A stretch of DNA of 64,000 bases from Lanius collurio (Eukaryota; Chordata; Aves; Passeriformes; Laniidae). Shown piece by piece: positions 24,274 to 64,000 of the stretch. Under the pieces are notes generated by a model that was given only the letters and a program-made list of their open reading frames with translations, made no database searches and was not told the origin of the DNA. Each line of letters starts with the position of its first letter. The first letter of the stretch is position 1. Both the position numbers and the translations under genes were made by a program. The stretch is taken from assembly GCA_020086605.1 (NCBI GenBank), contig JACBWW010000018.1, positions 15,576,025 to 15,640,024 on the forward strand. The letters run 5' to 3'.

Positions 24274-26990
24274 AGCTGCTGGGCATCGAGCACAGTCCAA
24301 ATTCCAAATCTGCACAGTGGATTTGGAGCAGTGGGAGGAGGAGCTGGTGCAGGCTCTCTCCTCCAAGGACCCACAGCTCCAGGGAAAAGCTGCTTGGCTG
24401 AACTCATCAGGGTCTTCTGTAGCTGCCAACAGCCCCTGGGGTCTATGCCAGAGAGCCATTTCCTGCTGTGCCCTGCTGCCCTGGGGCACCTGGAGCTGCT
24501 GCTGGACACTGGGATTCTGAGAAGCCCTTTGGGGATGTATCCCATATCCTGGGCAAAATGATGCTGGGACTTTTGAGTGTGAAAAGCAGCCACCTGTTTG
24601 AAGAATGAGGCATGCTTGCTAACTTTTAGCAAAGTTCCCTGCTGAGGCTGCTGGAGCTGGCATCCCTGGCAGACTGATTCTGCTGCCTTGTTTTCCTGCT
24701 TCATTGGTGCTTGGAAGTTCCCACCCTCTTTGTGATCAGGAGAGAAACAAACAAACAAACAAACAAAAACAAACAAAAAAAACCAAACAAAAAAACACCA
24801 AAAAAAGACAAGTAACACCGTGTCTTGGAGATTGCAGAAGGACTAAATGTGAGCTGGTGGATCTACCAGCTATTGAAAAGCTTGAGTGTAACAGTGTAAC
24901 ATGAAGAATGCAGTAACATCCCAGCTTGAGTGGCAACAATAACATAAAAGATACTGACAGCAACGGCATCTAGGGCAGAGCGGGGTTTGGGAGCAGGGTC
25001 TGTCCCTCTGGCTTGTCCTGGTGCTCAAAGACTGACTGAATGACTGCCTGGGCTGGACAGGTGGCAGGTGGGCACTAAGGTGTGGCTGGTGCTAGATGGG
25101 GCTACAGGAAAGGGCCATCTTTTCTGGGACATCTCCACAGGCATCGTGGCACACCTTGGAGTGGCCTGCAGTACAAGATTTCCTTATTTCATAAATAAAT
25201 ATAAAAATACAAAAATTATCAATTTAAATAGTTCTGAAGGGCTGCCTGTAGCCTGTGGGGAAACACAATTAACCAGAAATCCTTGGTTTATGAGGAATAT
25301 TACTCTAATGCTAAGAATATCTTTTAAATTCTTTATGCAACATAAACCACGTCTAGTTTGAGCACAAGCTGCTGGGTTTTGTTCGGGGCTGGCTTTCCTT
25401 TAGGAGTTTCCTCCAGCTCAAATCAGAAACTTCAACCTGCCTACCTTGTCTCTGGTTTAATTGCCAAAGTATGTCCTCTGTGCATGTCTGTCCTCTCTCT
25501 GGCTCCTTTTTTCCCACTGGCAGCTGGTGTCTGGAGTCCTGCCAGCTCCAGCCAGCACTGTCTCTCAGCAGTTTGCCTTTGGCATCCCTCTAGCTCTTAC
25601 CTGGAGCAGGGGAAGCTGCTCTGCAGAGAGGGCACTGACCCACTCTTCTTCCAGCCTCCAGGATTTCTGTAGGATTTCTGTGTTTATGGCCCAAAAATAC
25701 AAATGTAGCCAAGTGACTTGGTGTGGGTGGCTGTATTCCTGATCCCAGGTTTCAGCACTGAGCACTCAGTGCATCTTGGTGAGATGAAGGTTCCCTCCTG
25801 CTCCATCCCTGCACAGCCCAGGTTGCTGGGGAGGTCTGTCTTTTCAAATAAAGCCCTGGGTTAGGTGGGTCCAGCAGGACTTGCCAGTAGGAATCTTTTT
25901 TCTTGCAGCATTTGGCCTTTGCTGCCAGGAATTCACCAATCAAGAGGTGGCCCAAGAGCACAAACTGGCAGTTAAACCTCTCTTAGTGCTGCAAATCCAC
26001 TGGATTTATTTATTGGTAACTTTTAGGTAAATCATGCAAGTTTACCCTAGCAAGGAGACTTGTGGAAGTGGATGAACTATCTGGGTTTTGGGAGGTGTGT
26101 GCAAGAATATATTTGACCAAAAGTGTTGTTTTTCTTTGAAGAATAAAAGTGACTTGAACACTTTATTTTTTTCTTTTCTTTTTTCACTATTTCACTTTTC
26201 AAGTGCACAGGCACTTGGAGGTGTAAGCAGATAGATTTATATGTTTAACTGATGAATAATCTAAGGGCACTGTTTTGTGCTTGTTGTAAAGAATAAAGAC
26301 ATTTAATTTTTGAATTGGAATGTGCTTATTTATTTGCCATAGTGTTATCCTTAAAAAAACGTTATGCATGGCTTACGTCATGTTTATCTTGGTTTGAAAA
26401 AACTAGATATTGGGATGGAATGGAAGTGACCCCAGTGTCTGACATGCAGAAGATCAGCAGAACTGAATGCAGCCCAAGTGGGGCAATGGAGAAGGCTGGA
26501 GATTTTCCCAGTTATCCAAGAGTGCAGCAGCCTCTTCTGGTGTTTTGGGTAGGGCTCTGATAAGCTTTCATTAATAACTTTCACTAACTGATACCATTCT
26601 GCATCCTTAAGGAGTTGAAGCCCTTCAAAGGGTTTTTTGTTCCTATTCGGTAGCAACAAGGAGAAGTGAATGCTGCTGAGATCTGGGCACTTTGGTCTCT
26701 TGCATGTAGCATCGTTGCTCCTGAGCTGGACTTTCCCTGGTGCAAATCCACCAGCCTGTGTGTCCCGTCTGTAGTACAGGAACCAAAGCAGGAGCCAAAA
26801 AACTCCACACTCCTCCACAAGTGGGGCATTGCCAGGTCCGTGTGTGCGCAGATCTGGACACTGCCCTATGCTCTGACGTGATGGATGGGGCCTGTCAGAC
26901 TCCTCTCTACCTGTGCTTCCTTTTAAAGGGTTAATGGGGTTGGGTGGGTGAGGCCTTTCTTTCCCCATGGAAAAGTGAGAGGAATCGCGG
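24274..26990. other. C2orf72 3' UTR / intergenic, candidate poly(A) signals
   Basis: No coding sequence is recognised here. AATAAA hexamers at 25847-25852, 26142-26147 and 26292-26297 are candidate ends for the C2orf72 transcript. Which is used cannot be told. A 248-codon open frame on the minus strand (26384-27130) is not supported by any family resemblance. Confidence 0.4.
24744..24807 (+). repeat. AAAC-rich simple repeat
   Basis: Tandem AAAC units grade into irregular A-rich sequence. It may mark the A-rich tail of an old retroposed element, but no element body is recognised upstream. Confidence 0.85.
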
Positions 26991-27549
26991 CCCGCAGACA
27001 CGTTAAATCCATGGGATAAAATCGCTGATGCCTGTACTGCCACGGGACACGCTGTGCCCCCAAAGATGCCCCCCATTGTGGGCGGCCGGTCCTGACGGGG
27101 AAAGCAGCCGCTTCTGTGGGCACGGCGCAAACACAGGCACTGGCGGGGTTATTCGTGGGGAACTCACAGCTCCGGCCCCGCGGTCCCGCTCGCCCAGGCA
27201 GTGGTGTGGGGTTTGTGCCGTGGGAGGTCGTGAGGAGCCCGCGGGGGTTGCGGCGGAGCCCCGGGAGGTCCGCGGGGTGTCCGTGAGGGGCCGCGGACGG
27301 GACGAGGCCCCCAGCGGCAGGGCTGTCCCCCTCCTGCCTGCCTTTTTCTCCGCCGTCCCGCGCAGGCGATCACACAGGCACCTCTCCCGGGCGCAGCGCG
27401 GAGCCGCCGGAAGAGGCCCTTGGCAGCACTTCCGGGCCGGGCAGCGGCGGCGGCGGCGGCACCGCGGTTGGGCCGGACCGGATCCGACCCGACCCCCTGG
27501 ACCCTTCGGACCTTTCCGACCCCCACTCCGAGGGCAGCCGGGCGGCATC

Positions 27550-43524
<15,975 letters not shown>

Positions 43525-46500
43525 GTAAAGTGTCTTCCTTGGTCACTGCTGCAGCCTTCAATTTAATGTCTGTTACTTTTTCAGAAAATTACTATGCTAC
43601 TGCTTTCCCAAAGTGACTCAACTGCTAATTGAATGGATTTTGAAAAGTTAAAAAACTGACAGATTGGTTTAGAAATAGAAGCCTTCCTTAATTTTCAGCA
43701 GATGTTTAATGAGTCTTTCTGTAGGTTTCCAGACTTGTGGCTTAATTGTCTGAACAGAGCTAGATGAAATTGACAAATAGAATGAAAAAGTAATATTTGC
43801 AGTATTGAGAGTTAATTAAAAATTAAATATATTGTGCTTGTGCCAAGCCTCTTAAGGGCAGCAGTGCTCAGAAATAATTTATCTGCCTAATGGCTATCTA
43901 AAAATGTTATGACTTTGATTAAAAAAATAAACTGAAGGAGGATCTTGAAATAGTCCTTGTTTCTTAAGTATCCTCTGTTAGACCCTGAAAAGTTACTGGG
44001 CTTACATTGTAACAGGAGTTAATCACAACATCGTCACAATGTTTCCTTTGGGTGTCAAAAGTGAAACCTGTTGCTGAAATGGTATTTTGTAGTGCCCTAC
44101 AGTTCCTTGGCAAAGGGATGTTTGAGGTGTTTTTTTTATTTAGGTTGGAGCTTTAGAAGGCTCCCCGAGGACTACACTTGCATCTGTTAATACAATAATC
44201 TGTGTAATCTAAGCACTGAGCCAAACTGCAGCCTTTGAGTGTGGCTGAGAGAGGAGCTGGTGCATACTTGGGTCTATAACTGTAATTTAAAAATCGCTGT
44301 TTGCATCTTCTTTGGGTTGGTAGCTGTCCTTAAAAGCAGGATGAGGGGTTCTTAAAGATGGGGTTAAAACTTGGGTTACTGATGTGAGTGGTCAGCTCTT
44401 CTGTAACCAAGTTGTTCTCCACATGGAAGTGACTCAGTGCTGTTGCTCTCTATCTGAAGGATAATTGAATGTGGTTTGCAAAGAGGACAGATTCTCACGA
44501 TGGGCAGCAGGCGTCTCCCGAGTGCTTCTGCTCTGTTACTTCCAAGCAGCACAACTTGTTCCTTGCTGCATAGGGAGGGATCTGTGCCTCTCCTGAAGCC
44601 TAGGGGTCTGTTTAACTGACTTCTGTATCTGTATACAGAACAAAAATTCCATGCACGCCTTCCATAGTTTCAGGCATCTTTTCTCAAAACAGGTTGTGAC
44701 AAAGCCCTTTTGATCTCAGATTTCAGTGTAATTTTTCTTTTCAACAAATGATAAACACAATTGGACATGAATAGCTCCTACCAAAATGAGAAACTTTCAA
44801 GGCTCTGAGCTTAACCATTTACCATATGCTGGCATCTTGCTGGAGCAACATAGTTCAGGGCCTGTGCTCTTCATGTCCAGCAATGAGCAAATGAGTGACA
44901 CCATCTTTGACTCTTTCACCTGCTGTGCAGTGGTTCAGATGTTATCCTGCCTCTTCCCTTCCCTTTCCCTTTGCAGTCCAGAACCTACTTGTGCAATAAG
45001 GAGGAGCATTTCTTTGTAAATTCCACTGTCCACCTTACTTGGTGGTCAAGGACTAAAACTTTTTAGCTGATTATCACTGGCTTCTGGAGGCAAAAGGTTT
45101 GTGTTAGGCTCTGGTAGTTGCCAGCAATTTTCACTTGATAACTAGTTGTGTGCTCTGGCCCAGCTCAACAATGCTGATGTACAGGGACACAAAGACCAAA
45201 TGGGTTGTGAGTTTGTCAGATTTCATGTCTGAAATGACGTTTCTTTCTTAGGACTGTTGTTTGTTGGTCTAACTGGATTTACTTGTAAAGGCCACTAACA
45301 CAGCACTGAATACTGGCAAGAGTTGGTGATTTATCAGCTGCTGGGTAAACAGAGCTTTTGAATGAAATGTTTTGTGACAGGAGGTGGGCAGGTCTGGGAC
45401 ACAATGGGCTAAACCCCAGAAATAATCTTCTCTAAAGTGAAGGAAACATGACTGAAAGTCCTATGAGAAGAGTTCTCATTGAATTATTTGTATGTGGTTC
45501 CGGAAAGGGATCTGTGAAGTCAGGATTGAAATAAGAGAATACACATATTTATTGCAGTCTATGTTTTTCTTGGGGAATTCATGGCATTGTAAGGTTGAAT
45601 ATGCTAGAGGTGTGAGTTTGTCTGCTGGACTGTACACTTTAGCATCAGGAGTATGCTCAAACTTGTGCTTCTGTCTGTTCCTTCTATATGATTAGTAAAA
45701 TCCAAATAAGGGTGGAGGTTACGCAGTCAGAGGATTGTAATTTCCTTAAAAGCACCATTGTTTGAAAATGACAGAACTATAACCCACAAACTCAAGTTGT
45801 GTCATAAATACCCAGTTTGTTTTCTCCTGTTGTTACAACTATCTGTGAATAAATGTTCTTCCTCTTGGATTTGAACTAAAAGTGTCATAAACATCACAAA
45901 ACTGCTAATTTGAGGTAATGCATCTGCATAGCAGAACATTCTGTGAGGCTTTGCTGTCCTTGTTTTCCTCTATGAGTCTTCCTTGCTATCACATACATAC
46001 AACCCTGCATACACTCACTCAAGAGCACATCTTGACTTTTATGGCTGGTTAATGAAAACAGCACAGTATCAAAGTAAAATGTGATAGAACATCATGTAAT
46101 AAAACATGACATTGAATTTTAGACCAATAACATTTTGCTTGGATTTGAAGATTAACTCTTTTTTTTTTTTAAGCATGGAAATTATTTTTTTTTTAACTGG
46201 TCTTTCGAATTACTGGAAAAATCTACAAAAGAATGTATGTGGCTTTTTTCATTATTCAGGATTCATGAATCAAGGTCTAGATAGAATGTTCTAGTGTAAG
46301 TTCTTAAGTTTTACCTAAGAATTGCAAGATTAAATTTTCCAGTGTATTATGAAAGATACTAAACCACCCAGTTACAATCCCCCAAGGCATTAGGGGAGCA
46401 GGGGTTAGGGCTGCTGTAACAGTTTCACTCTGGGATGTTGGATGCACACTTGCCTGGCTGTGGGAATGTCTGCAGGCAAGTCACCCAATGGAGCAGAGTA

Positions 46501-49500
46501 GTATCAATCATACTGCTTCAGTGCAGAATGCACTACCTGTCCTATTCATATTGCACAAAACTTCCTTGTCCTGTTCTTGGGCTCCCCAAAGCTTTTCAGG
46601 GGACCCTGTATGTAGAATTGAACCTTGACCAGCAGCGTTGCTGCTGTTAATTCTGGTTTTGCTGACTGTTAAAAGCAGTCCACAGGTTCAGACTGGAGAT
46701 GGAAAGCACAGCTTGCTGGCTATAGGGCTTGGTGTGGCTTTTTTCCCCTGTTGACTTAATGCCATACAAAGATTAGGCACTAGTTATGTGTTTTGGAGCA
46801 GATAATTTTCATGCCACTACATTAAATTATTAGGAAATGTTCTGGTGCAAGAGAATTTTTTCAAAACTGCCTCCTCTTTTCTCCCTTTTCCCATCTAAAA
46901 AAAACAGTCAAAATTGTGTGGTGCAAAACCCTAAGATTTACATCTTCTCTCTTTTTAAAAGTGGCCACCTCTTACAGGAGGCACTTCTAAGTGAAATGTT
47001 ACTGTAAAGTGATACAGAGACATGAATAAAGCTTGGGATGCTTGGAGCTTGCAGTGTGGGTGCAGTTACAGAAGCTGTATTGTGAAATAGGAAGAAGAGA
47101 AATGCTTTATTGACTTGGCTACTGTAAAGTGTCTCTATTTTCCCAGTCCTGATCCTTTTGCCAGTGATCACAGATAGCAAACTTACCTTATTGTTGGTGT
47201 TTATTTACTGATGGTTCTTTCTGCTGAAATGGCTTATGAAATATTTATGACTGTTGGAAAACAGCATTTAAGGCGCTTGTGATTTCTGGTCAGCTTTTTT
47301 TTAAGACTATTATGATGAGATGGAAAACATGATAAATTTAAAGTGTTTTGCTTTTTAAAAATGGAAAGACTTTATTTTTATCATAATTTTTACCACTTTA
47401 GATCATGAATTGTTTTTGTTGGTATTGCAGAATGAAATGTGATTGGATTATATAGTCAGCCTTATTTTTATATTGTTAAAGCAGTGCTGCAGGGTATCTA
47501 AACACTTTAGTTTATATACAAAATGAGGAGGTAGATGTTTTATGGATAGAACAAATCTGATTAGGGAGAAAGCTTCAATGTGGGATGCAGCAGTGCTTGC
47601 AAGCATGAACTAAGAGGGTTTAATGCTCCCACAGCAGTTGTTACATCCAGGGGAATGAGAGTCATGGGGAAGTGAGACTTGAGTTGTAGGATGCTGCTTT
47701 TGTCTTCATGCAATACTGTTGGGAAAAGGCTGAGGGCAGGACAGGGAACAATGCAGCCTCTGGAGTCCCAAAAGGAAGATGTAGTCTCAGCTGATAAGTG
47801 TAGGCTACCCAAACATGAAGAACTCTGCATGGCTTCTGTTCAGTTTGTCATTTTAGGGTGATGCAAGTGAAATAGTAATATTTCCTGCTTTTGTATTCTT
47901 TGTGTTTGCATAGCCTTTGGTATTTTAAGGCTATGTATTTGTTTTAAGGCAAACAGATCAGATACTTGGATTTTATTCCAGGAAGGCTCAGACAGTTTGT
48001 TTTTTTTATATCCTCTAACCTACCTTTTTCCAGAAGGCAGATGGCAGATGATCTGGGTAATTGAGTATGGGGACAGTCACTCTAATGTGATCTACGCCAG
48101 TGACTTTTTCAATGTTTTAATTGTGAAGAGGAATTTAGTGAAACATATCTGCTTGTTAATTCTTGCATAGGAAAGATTAAAAGGGTTTTGTTTACAATCC
48201 AACACATTCTATCTTTGTCTTACTCAGTCTTCCTGGGAAAGGAGAATGAAGGTCCCTTTCAAAGAAATAGCAGAAATCTTACTATAGTCAGAAGAAGCCT
48301 TAGACTTTCACTGAAGTTGTGCAGGGTTTAATAAATTTGAAAATTAGTTGCCATTATCTGTGTAGAGCTTTTGTGGAGAGGATCCTTTAGGGAGTAAAAA
48401 GCTCTTCATTTTTAAGAGCATGGTGTTGTTTTTCAGAGTTTGGAAAGGACCTGAATACCTGGATGCAAGGAATCATAGCTGTGGCATGACAAATAGGATT
48501 GACATGAATTATAAAAAATAAGAGTAAAAATGGACACTTTTAGAAAGCTATCTTTCCTGTTTTTGTACATAGCTTCCCATTGTAAAATGAAAGGACTTCT
48601 CCTCTGCAGGGCAAAAGTCTTCCTTTTCCACTGGAGAAAATATTGTTTCTCATGGGAATGGACACTGGTAGTAAACACCATGTTGTTATGCCAAGGTGGA
48701 ATTATGGAAGTTACTTCTCTCCTGACTATTGTTTTTGCCATGTTAATGGTTGCCTAGAGAGCCATAGGGGAAGTGAAACAAAGAAGGGCTTCTGAGTAGT
48801 CGTACATAGGCATCTTTATCAATATGAAGAAAAAAATCTAGTACTTCATGGAAATATTAAGTTAGTGCTGAGAACTGGCCAGAGCTCTGGGACTCCTGGC
48901 TCCAGCTTGCAAGGCAAAAAGCCAGAAGAGCTCTGGCAGATGTTCTGTTTCATTCGTCTCCAGTGTCCCAGGTTGTTCAGTGTGCCTTTACCAGGTTTAC
49001 TGTGTTTACATTGCTTTACTTTTTAAGTCTGATGTTACATACAGCAGCCTAGAAAAAGATTTAGGGGAATAATGTTTTTGTTTTCCTGTACCAGCTTGCA
49101 GTGATGTGGATTTTTCCACAGTGTGAAAACAGTTTAGAAAAGCAACGCTTTCTGTGAAGCACTATAAAAAAATCCTGTGTGCCTCTTGTGTGCAGGTGAT
49201 ACAGCACCAGTTTAGAGCATCAGCCTCTCTTCTCAGTGCCTTCTGTTTAACACTTGATTTTAACTGTATTTGCATTTGAAAATTGATACTAGTATGGCCT
49301 AGTGTGATATAGTTAGGAAGAGGTTTATGCTTGTAGGATACAAGGTAACTGAATAATACATTTTTGTAGCTGCCTATAAGTTTCTTGATAGCTAAAGGCC
49401 TGCGGGTTATAGAACCCCAAGTGGTTTAGGACTGGCTTCACAAAAAGCATTCTATATCACATCACTATAGCTGGGATTAGCTGAATTTCTTGCTTCTCTG

Positions 49501-52500
49501 TTTCGCAGAGTGACTTAAAGGCTGGGATTTTGTTTGGTTGATTTTTCTGGTTTTGTCTGTTTTGTGTGGGTTTTGTTGTTTAGCTTTTGTAAGGTAATCC
49601 CTTTATTTGCATTTCAAGACACTTATTCTATTAGACTTTGAACTCCATTATTTTCCTCTCTGCAAGACTGCTGAGTCCTTATGTCCATGTCTGTGCTGTA
49701 ATTTTTAATTAGATAGGCAGACAGAATATTGACTAAATATCTCTTAATGTATTTTAAATAATTAAACAACAAAACAACCACCATACTTGTCCACTGTTCT
49801 TCTAAAGTGTTCTTCCTATAGTGCTTGGATGTTGCAGATCAGCCTTCTCTTTTATCTTGTTTTTCAGTAGTTTAAAAAGGAATTAAATATGCCAGATAAA
49901 GGTCTTTGTGACAATGAGAAAAGTTGAACTAGGTAACTCTAAGTTATTATTTTATGGAGTATGCAGAGACTATAGAGCTGGCCAGGTGGCTGATTTGGTG
50001 TGGGTCAGATTCTGAAAGAACTGGGAACATTTTGCTCCAGAGAAAGGAATCCCTTTATTTTAGTTTTGTGTGTTAAATGGGAAGTGCATGACCCCTTCCT
50101 TCTCTAAAAATGTCTTGTGTTCTACAGCCAAGTGACTGCAAAGCTTTATCAGTTATTATTCATGCTGCTATCTTTATGCAAAAAAGTTGTAAAATATTAT
50201 AATGCTATGAAAATACTCTCACTTTGCAGACAGCATATGAAAATATATTTCATAAATTTGTGTTACCTAAAGACAATGCTCAGGATGTAGTCCTGAGCCT
50301 CCTGTCATGCTTGTTGATAGCACACGAGCAGTGTTGCCCTTAGTAACCATACAACAAACTGATGCTTTCTTACAGGGGCTTGCAGTGACTCTCTCCTCAT
50401 GTCTCACTAATGAAGGCGATGTCTTTGTTCAGCTCTATCTTGTAGATACAGTTGCTAAAACAAGAGGTCTCCTGTCCAGGTTTTCTTATTTCATAGTTCT
50501 ATATCTTCATCTTTTTTCTTGCTCTGTCCTGCTTTCCAAGGCTGTTACCTGAATTCTCAGCTTGTTTGCTTTGTAAGTGTACAAGCAGTGAGCAATGTCT
50601 TCTTACACTTAGCATGCTGAGTGGAGTGTTTTCCACTTGGAAAGTGGAAGCATGGAATGTGCATGCTTTCCTGCTGGTATGTTTCTGTCCATGGAGAAAT
50701 TTTCTTTCCCTGTAGGAAGACTGGACTTTTGATTAGTCACTAGTCCTTTAGATTGAGGGTTGTTGTTGCTGACTGAACTCAGTAACTGGAACATGCCGAG
50801 CTTCTGTTTACAGTTTCTAAAATTGAGAAACCTGCATATTGGCTTGAAAAAATACATCTCTGTTGGGTGAGACTTTTTCAAGGACTATTTGCTGTTGGTG
50901 GAGATCTAAGTATCTAAGTACAAAGAGGCCTTGGATTCTTTCTTTGTGGGACATTTAGGGCAAATTACTCCTCTTGTAAGACAGATTGCTCACTTGACAG
51001 CTATACAAGAACAGAGTCAGACAGAAAAGAGCTAAGTTACCTCTCAGTTTTTCTACATGCTCTGAGCCAGCTGTGATGTTTCTGCTGGAAAGGGAAGATT
51101 TAAATTGTGGCTGAAAGTAGATGATTGCTGCCTGCTATATGAAAATTTTTTTGTTTAATTAATATGGATCTATTTAAGTATCAAGAAGGTTTTCAAAGAT
51201 GACTGCTTCTTGCTTTCTGACTGCTGGGCAATAACCCCTCAGGAATGTCATTTGCCTTTTGGTGTTACTCACCATGAAGGCTGGTTCCTGCATTGCAAAA
51301 GATGGTTTTAAGTTTTTTTGCTGTGATCACTCTGTGCATGGGTGTGATTGCACCTTCACCTGGTTCCAGAGCTCTGGGTTAAATAAGGCACTGCTCTGTG
51401 ATGTTTTCAGTGACATACCTGGAAGATTTTAGGGGATTGGGGGCTTTTTTTAATCCTATTCCCTCCCTGTTTGGGCTTTGAAGTAATCCAGGTCGTATTA
51501 AAAGCATTTGATTCTCAAATATTTTTTAGTGTAGGTGTCTTTCACAGCTGTCGCAGTCCATCCATTCTGGCTTTTAACTACAAAATCTTCTTAAACAAAT
51601 TTTGATTAACAGAAGAGGAAGGGGAGAACTGTTAGAATTTGCTCTAAGTGGCTAGTGATTATCACCAAAAAGGGGAGGAAGGAGACAACTTACTGCAAGT
51701 ACCACAGATATATTTTTAATGCTTTTTCCTGAAACTCTCTGGCAGTTGTTATAGTAGGCTCTGTTTTGAGCTTGCATATGTTTTAAATTAAATATATATA
51801 GATAAATCTTGGAAGGACATGTTATCTTTAGTACTTTCTGTCCTGCAGATGAAAAAATCCTAGGCCCTTTGCTGTACATAATTTTAGTGTAACCAAAGAA
51901 TGCTGAAAACATTAAAAATGAAAACAAAGCCCAAGCTGAAAATTTTACTGTAAATGGAAACTATGGAAAAAATGGTGAGCTGGCTGCTTGCTGTAAGAAC
52001 TCCAGTGCTTAGGGGAAATACAATTTCCTTTCCCAAAGAGCCTGGAGCTGTCATAAGTTTCTGATTTCCCAAATAACAGACACTGATAGCTGTTATGGAT
52101 TATGAGGACCGATTCTTTCTGTTAATTTTGTGCTCATACGAAGTCTTGAGCATGTTTGAGAGAGTGCAAATTGGGACCTGTAATTGGCCATTAGTGTAAT
52201 GAAATCATTTTGAGTTAAGCTAAGCTGTGAATATTACAGGTGTAGGCAGTACTGTTGTCTCTGCTGTCTCTTAAATATTTGCTCTTGTTTTCATGTGAAG
52301 TAGCTGTTCTATCTGTGATTTCTCTACTTTCTGTGAACTACACTGGATGAGGGGAGGGTTTCACTGAAGTTCCCATGGTCATTAAAAAGGAAGCTTGTTC
52401 ATATAAATTACAGGGATGTTCCAGGCATTGTGTATCCTGGTTTACTTATGATTATTGATTGTGTATTGTCCTATTTTGATTAAATAATTAATTTTATTAG

Positions 52501-53000
52501 TATGTAAATAAAAAAGGGCAGTTTTCTGTGAATAATCTGGCAATACTGATCTTATGAATATGTGAATGTAATGGAAATGAAATTCTGGTGGGTGAGATAT
52601 TCTGCCCACCCCTACAGTAAAGACATAATTTCCATACATGGAATTTTTAATCACACCTTATGGAACAGGCATGTACATTGGTCTCTGGAGCGAGTGATTC
52701 TGCTTGTGATTTACGTACCCTCAGAGAACAAGGAAAGCTCCTATGTGGAGGATGCAGTGTCAGCAGAGGAATGTATCTGTAGGAGGGAAAGCAGTGAGCT
52801 TGTGTGCTGGTTCGTTTACAGACATATAAATTAAAACCCCTGAGCTTGTATCACTCTGCTACTTCCATTGTAGAGCATCAACCTACAGAGTTTTGTATTC
52901 TTGCCAGAGTAAATGTTAGAGTAGTGTTTGTACAGAAATGCTTTTCTTATAAAGATGTGCTTTGAAGAGACTGAAGGTGATGAGAACTAAAGTCAGATAC
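43525..53000. other. PSMD1 intron 16, left part
   Basis: This is intronic for PSMD1. The next PSMD1 exon is not present. No gene, RNA or clear mobile element is recognised. The sequence is AT-rich with scattered T-runs, and the short open frames look like chance. Confidence 0.6.
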
Positions 53001-53016
53001 TTAAACTGATTTAGCT

Positions 53017-53026
53017 TTTATTTATT
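53017..53026 (-). terminator. HTR2B: Candidate HTR2B poly(A) signals (two overlapping AATAAA)
   Basis: On the minus strand two overlapping AATAAA hexamers lie about 235 bases after the HTR2B stop codon. They are the first I noticed downstream. Longer 3' UTRs are possible. Confidence 0.45.
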
Positions 53027-53259
53027 TCCCTCTTCCTTAGGCTACAGTTCTGCATGAGTCATTTGTCATGGAATGAAGGTGTGTGCCACCATGGGGTTGG
53101 GGTTAAAGTAGAGGAGACTTTGGAGGAGAGGAATTAATATAAATTTATAAGATATTGCTTGCTTAAATAACAGAAAACAATAGTATTTATACCCTCTTAC
53201 AGCACAGTTATCTAGAATAATACACACAGTAATGCTGTATGGACATGGCTGCCATTCCA

Positions 53260-64000
<10,741 letters not shown>

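Noticed and set aside
26384..27130. 248-residue minus-strand frame ahead of PSMD1
   Set aside because: It crosses from AT-rich DNA into the CpG island without a change at its edges, shows no domain or family resemblance, and its start lies in the GC-rich part.

Overview
The window is vertebrate nuclear DNA and almost certainly avian. Its genes are split into exons by GT-AG introns, it has CpG-island promoters, and it carries a well-preserved chicken-repeat-1 (CR1) LINE 3' end at about 8312-8482. The species cannot be fixed from sequence alone. A probable solo LTR at about 22370-22830 is reminiscent of songbird ERV LTRs, but I could not compare it.

Layout. (1) At 1-7190 on the minus strand lies the 5' part of IQCG, the cilium/flagellum dynein regulatory complex subunit DRC9. 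One coding exon (3172-3317) is recognisable. (2) At 7130-7850 a CpG island separates IQCG from RPL35A head to head. It holds a perfect RFX X-box for the ciliary side and a TOP/YY1 start site for the ribosomal side. (3) At 7457-11200 on the plus strand is complete RPL35A, with five exons and a 110-residue product. (4) At 12699-13826 and 19510-24273 on the plus strand are two tandem members of the C2orf72 family. The first is diverged and AT-richer. The second is extremely GC-rich and has the acidic last exon of the C2orf72 gene. (5) From 27550 to beyond the right edge on the plus strand is PSMD1 (proteasome subunit Rpn2). Its first 16 coding exons end at 43524 and encode 628 of about 950 residues. 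(6) At 53260-63323 on the minus strand is complete HTR2B, the serotonin 2B receptor, with three coding exons. It sits inside the large PSMD1 intron 16, as in mammals.

The genes do not form one pathway. The window is of interest for its arrangement. A block matching human 3q29 (IQCG-RPL35A) is joined directly to a block matching human 2q37 (C2orf72-PSMD1-HTR2B). There are two C2orf72-like genes in tandem and an antisense GPCR nested in a housekeeping gene. Candidate regulatory motifs fit the biology of IQCG (X-box) and PSMD1 (antioxidant-response element). Exon boundaries were set by hand from splice consensus, reading frame and remembered family sequences. Non-coding stretches without recognisable content are stated as such.
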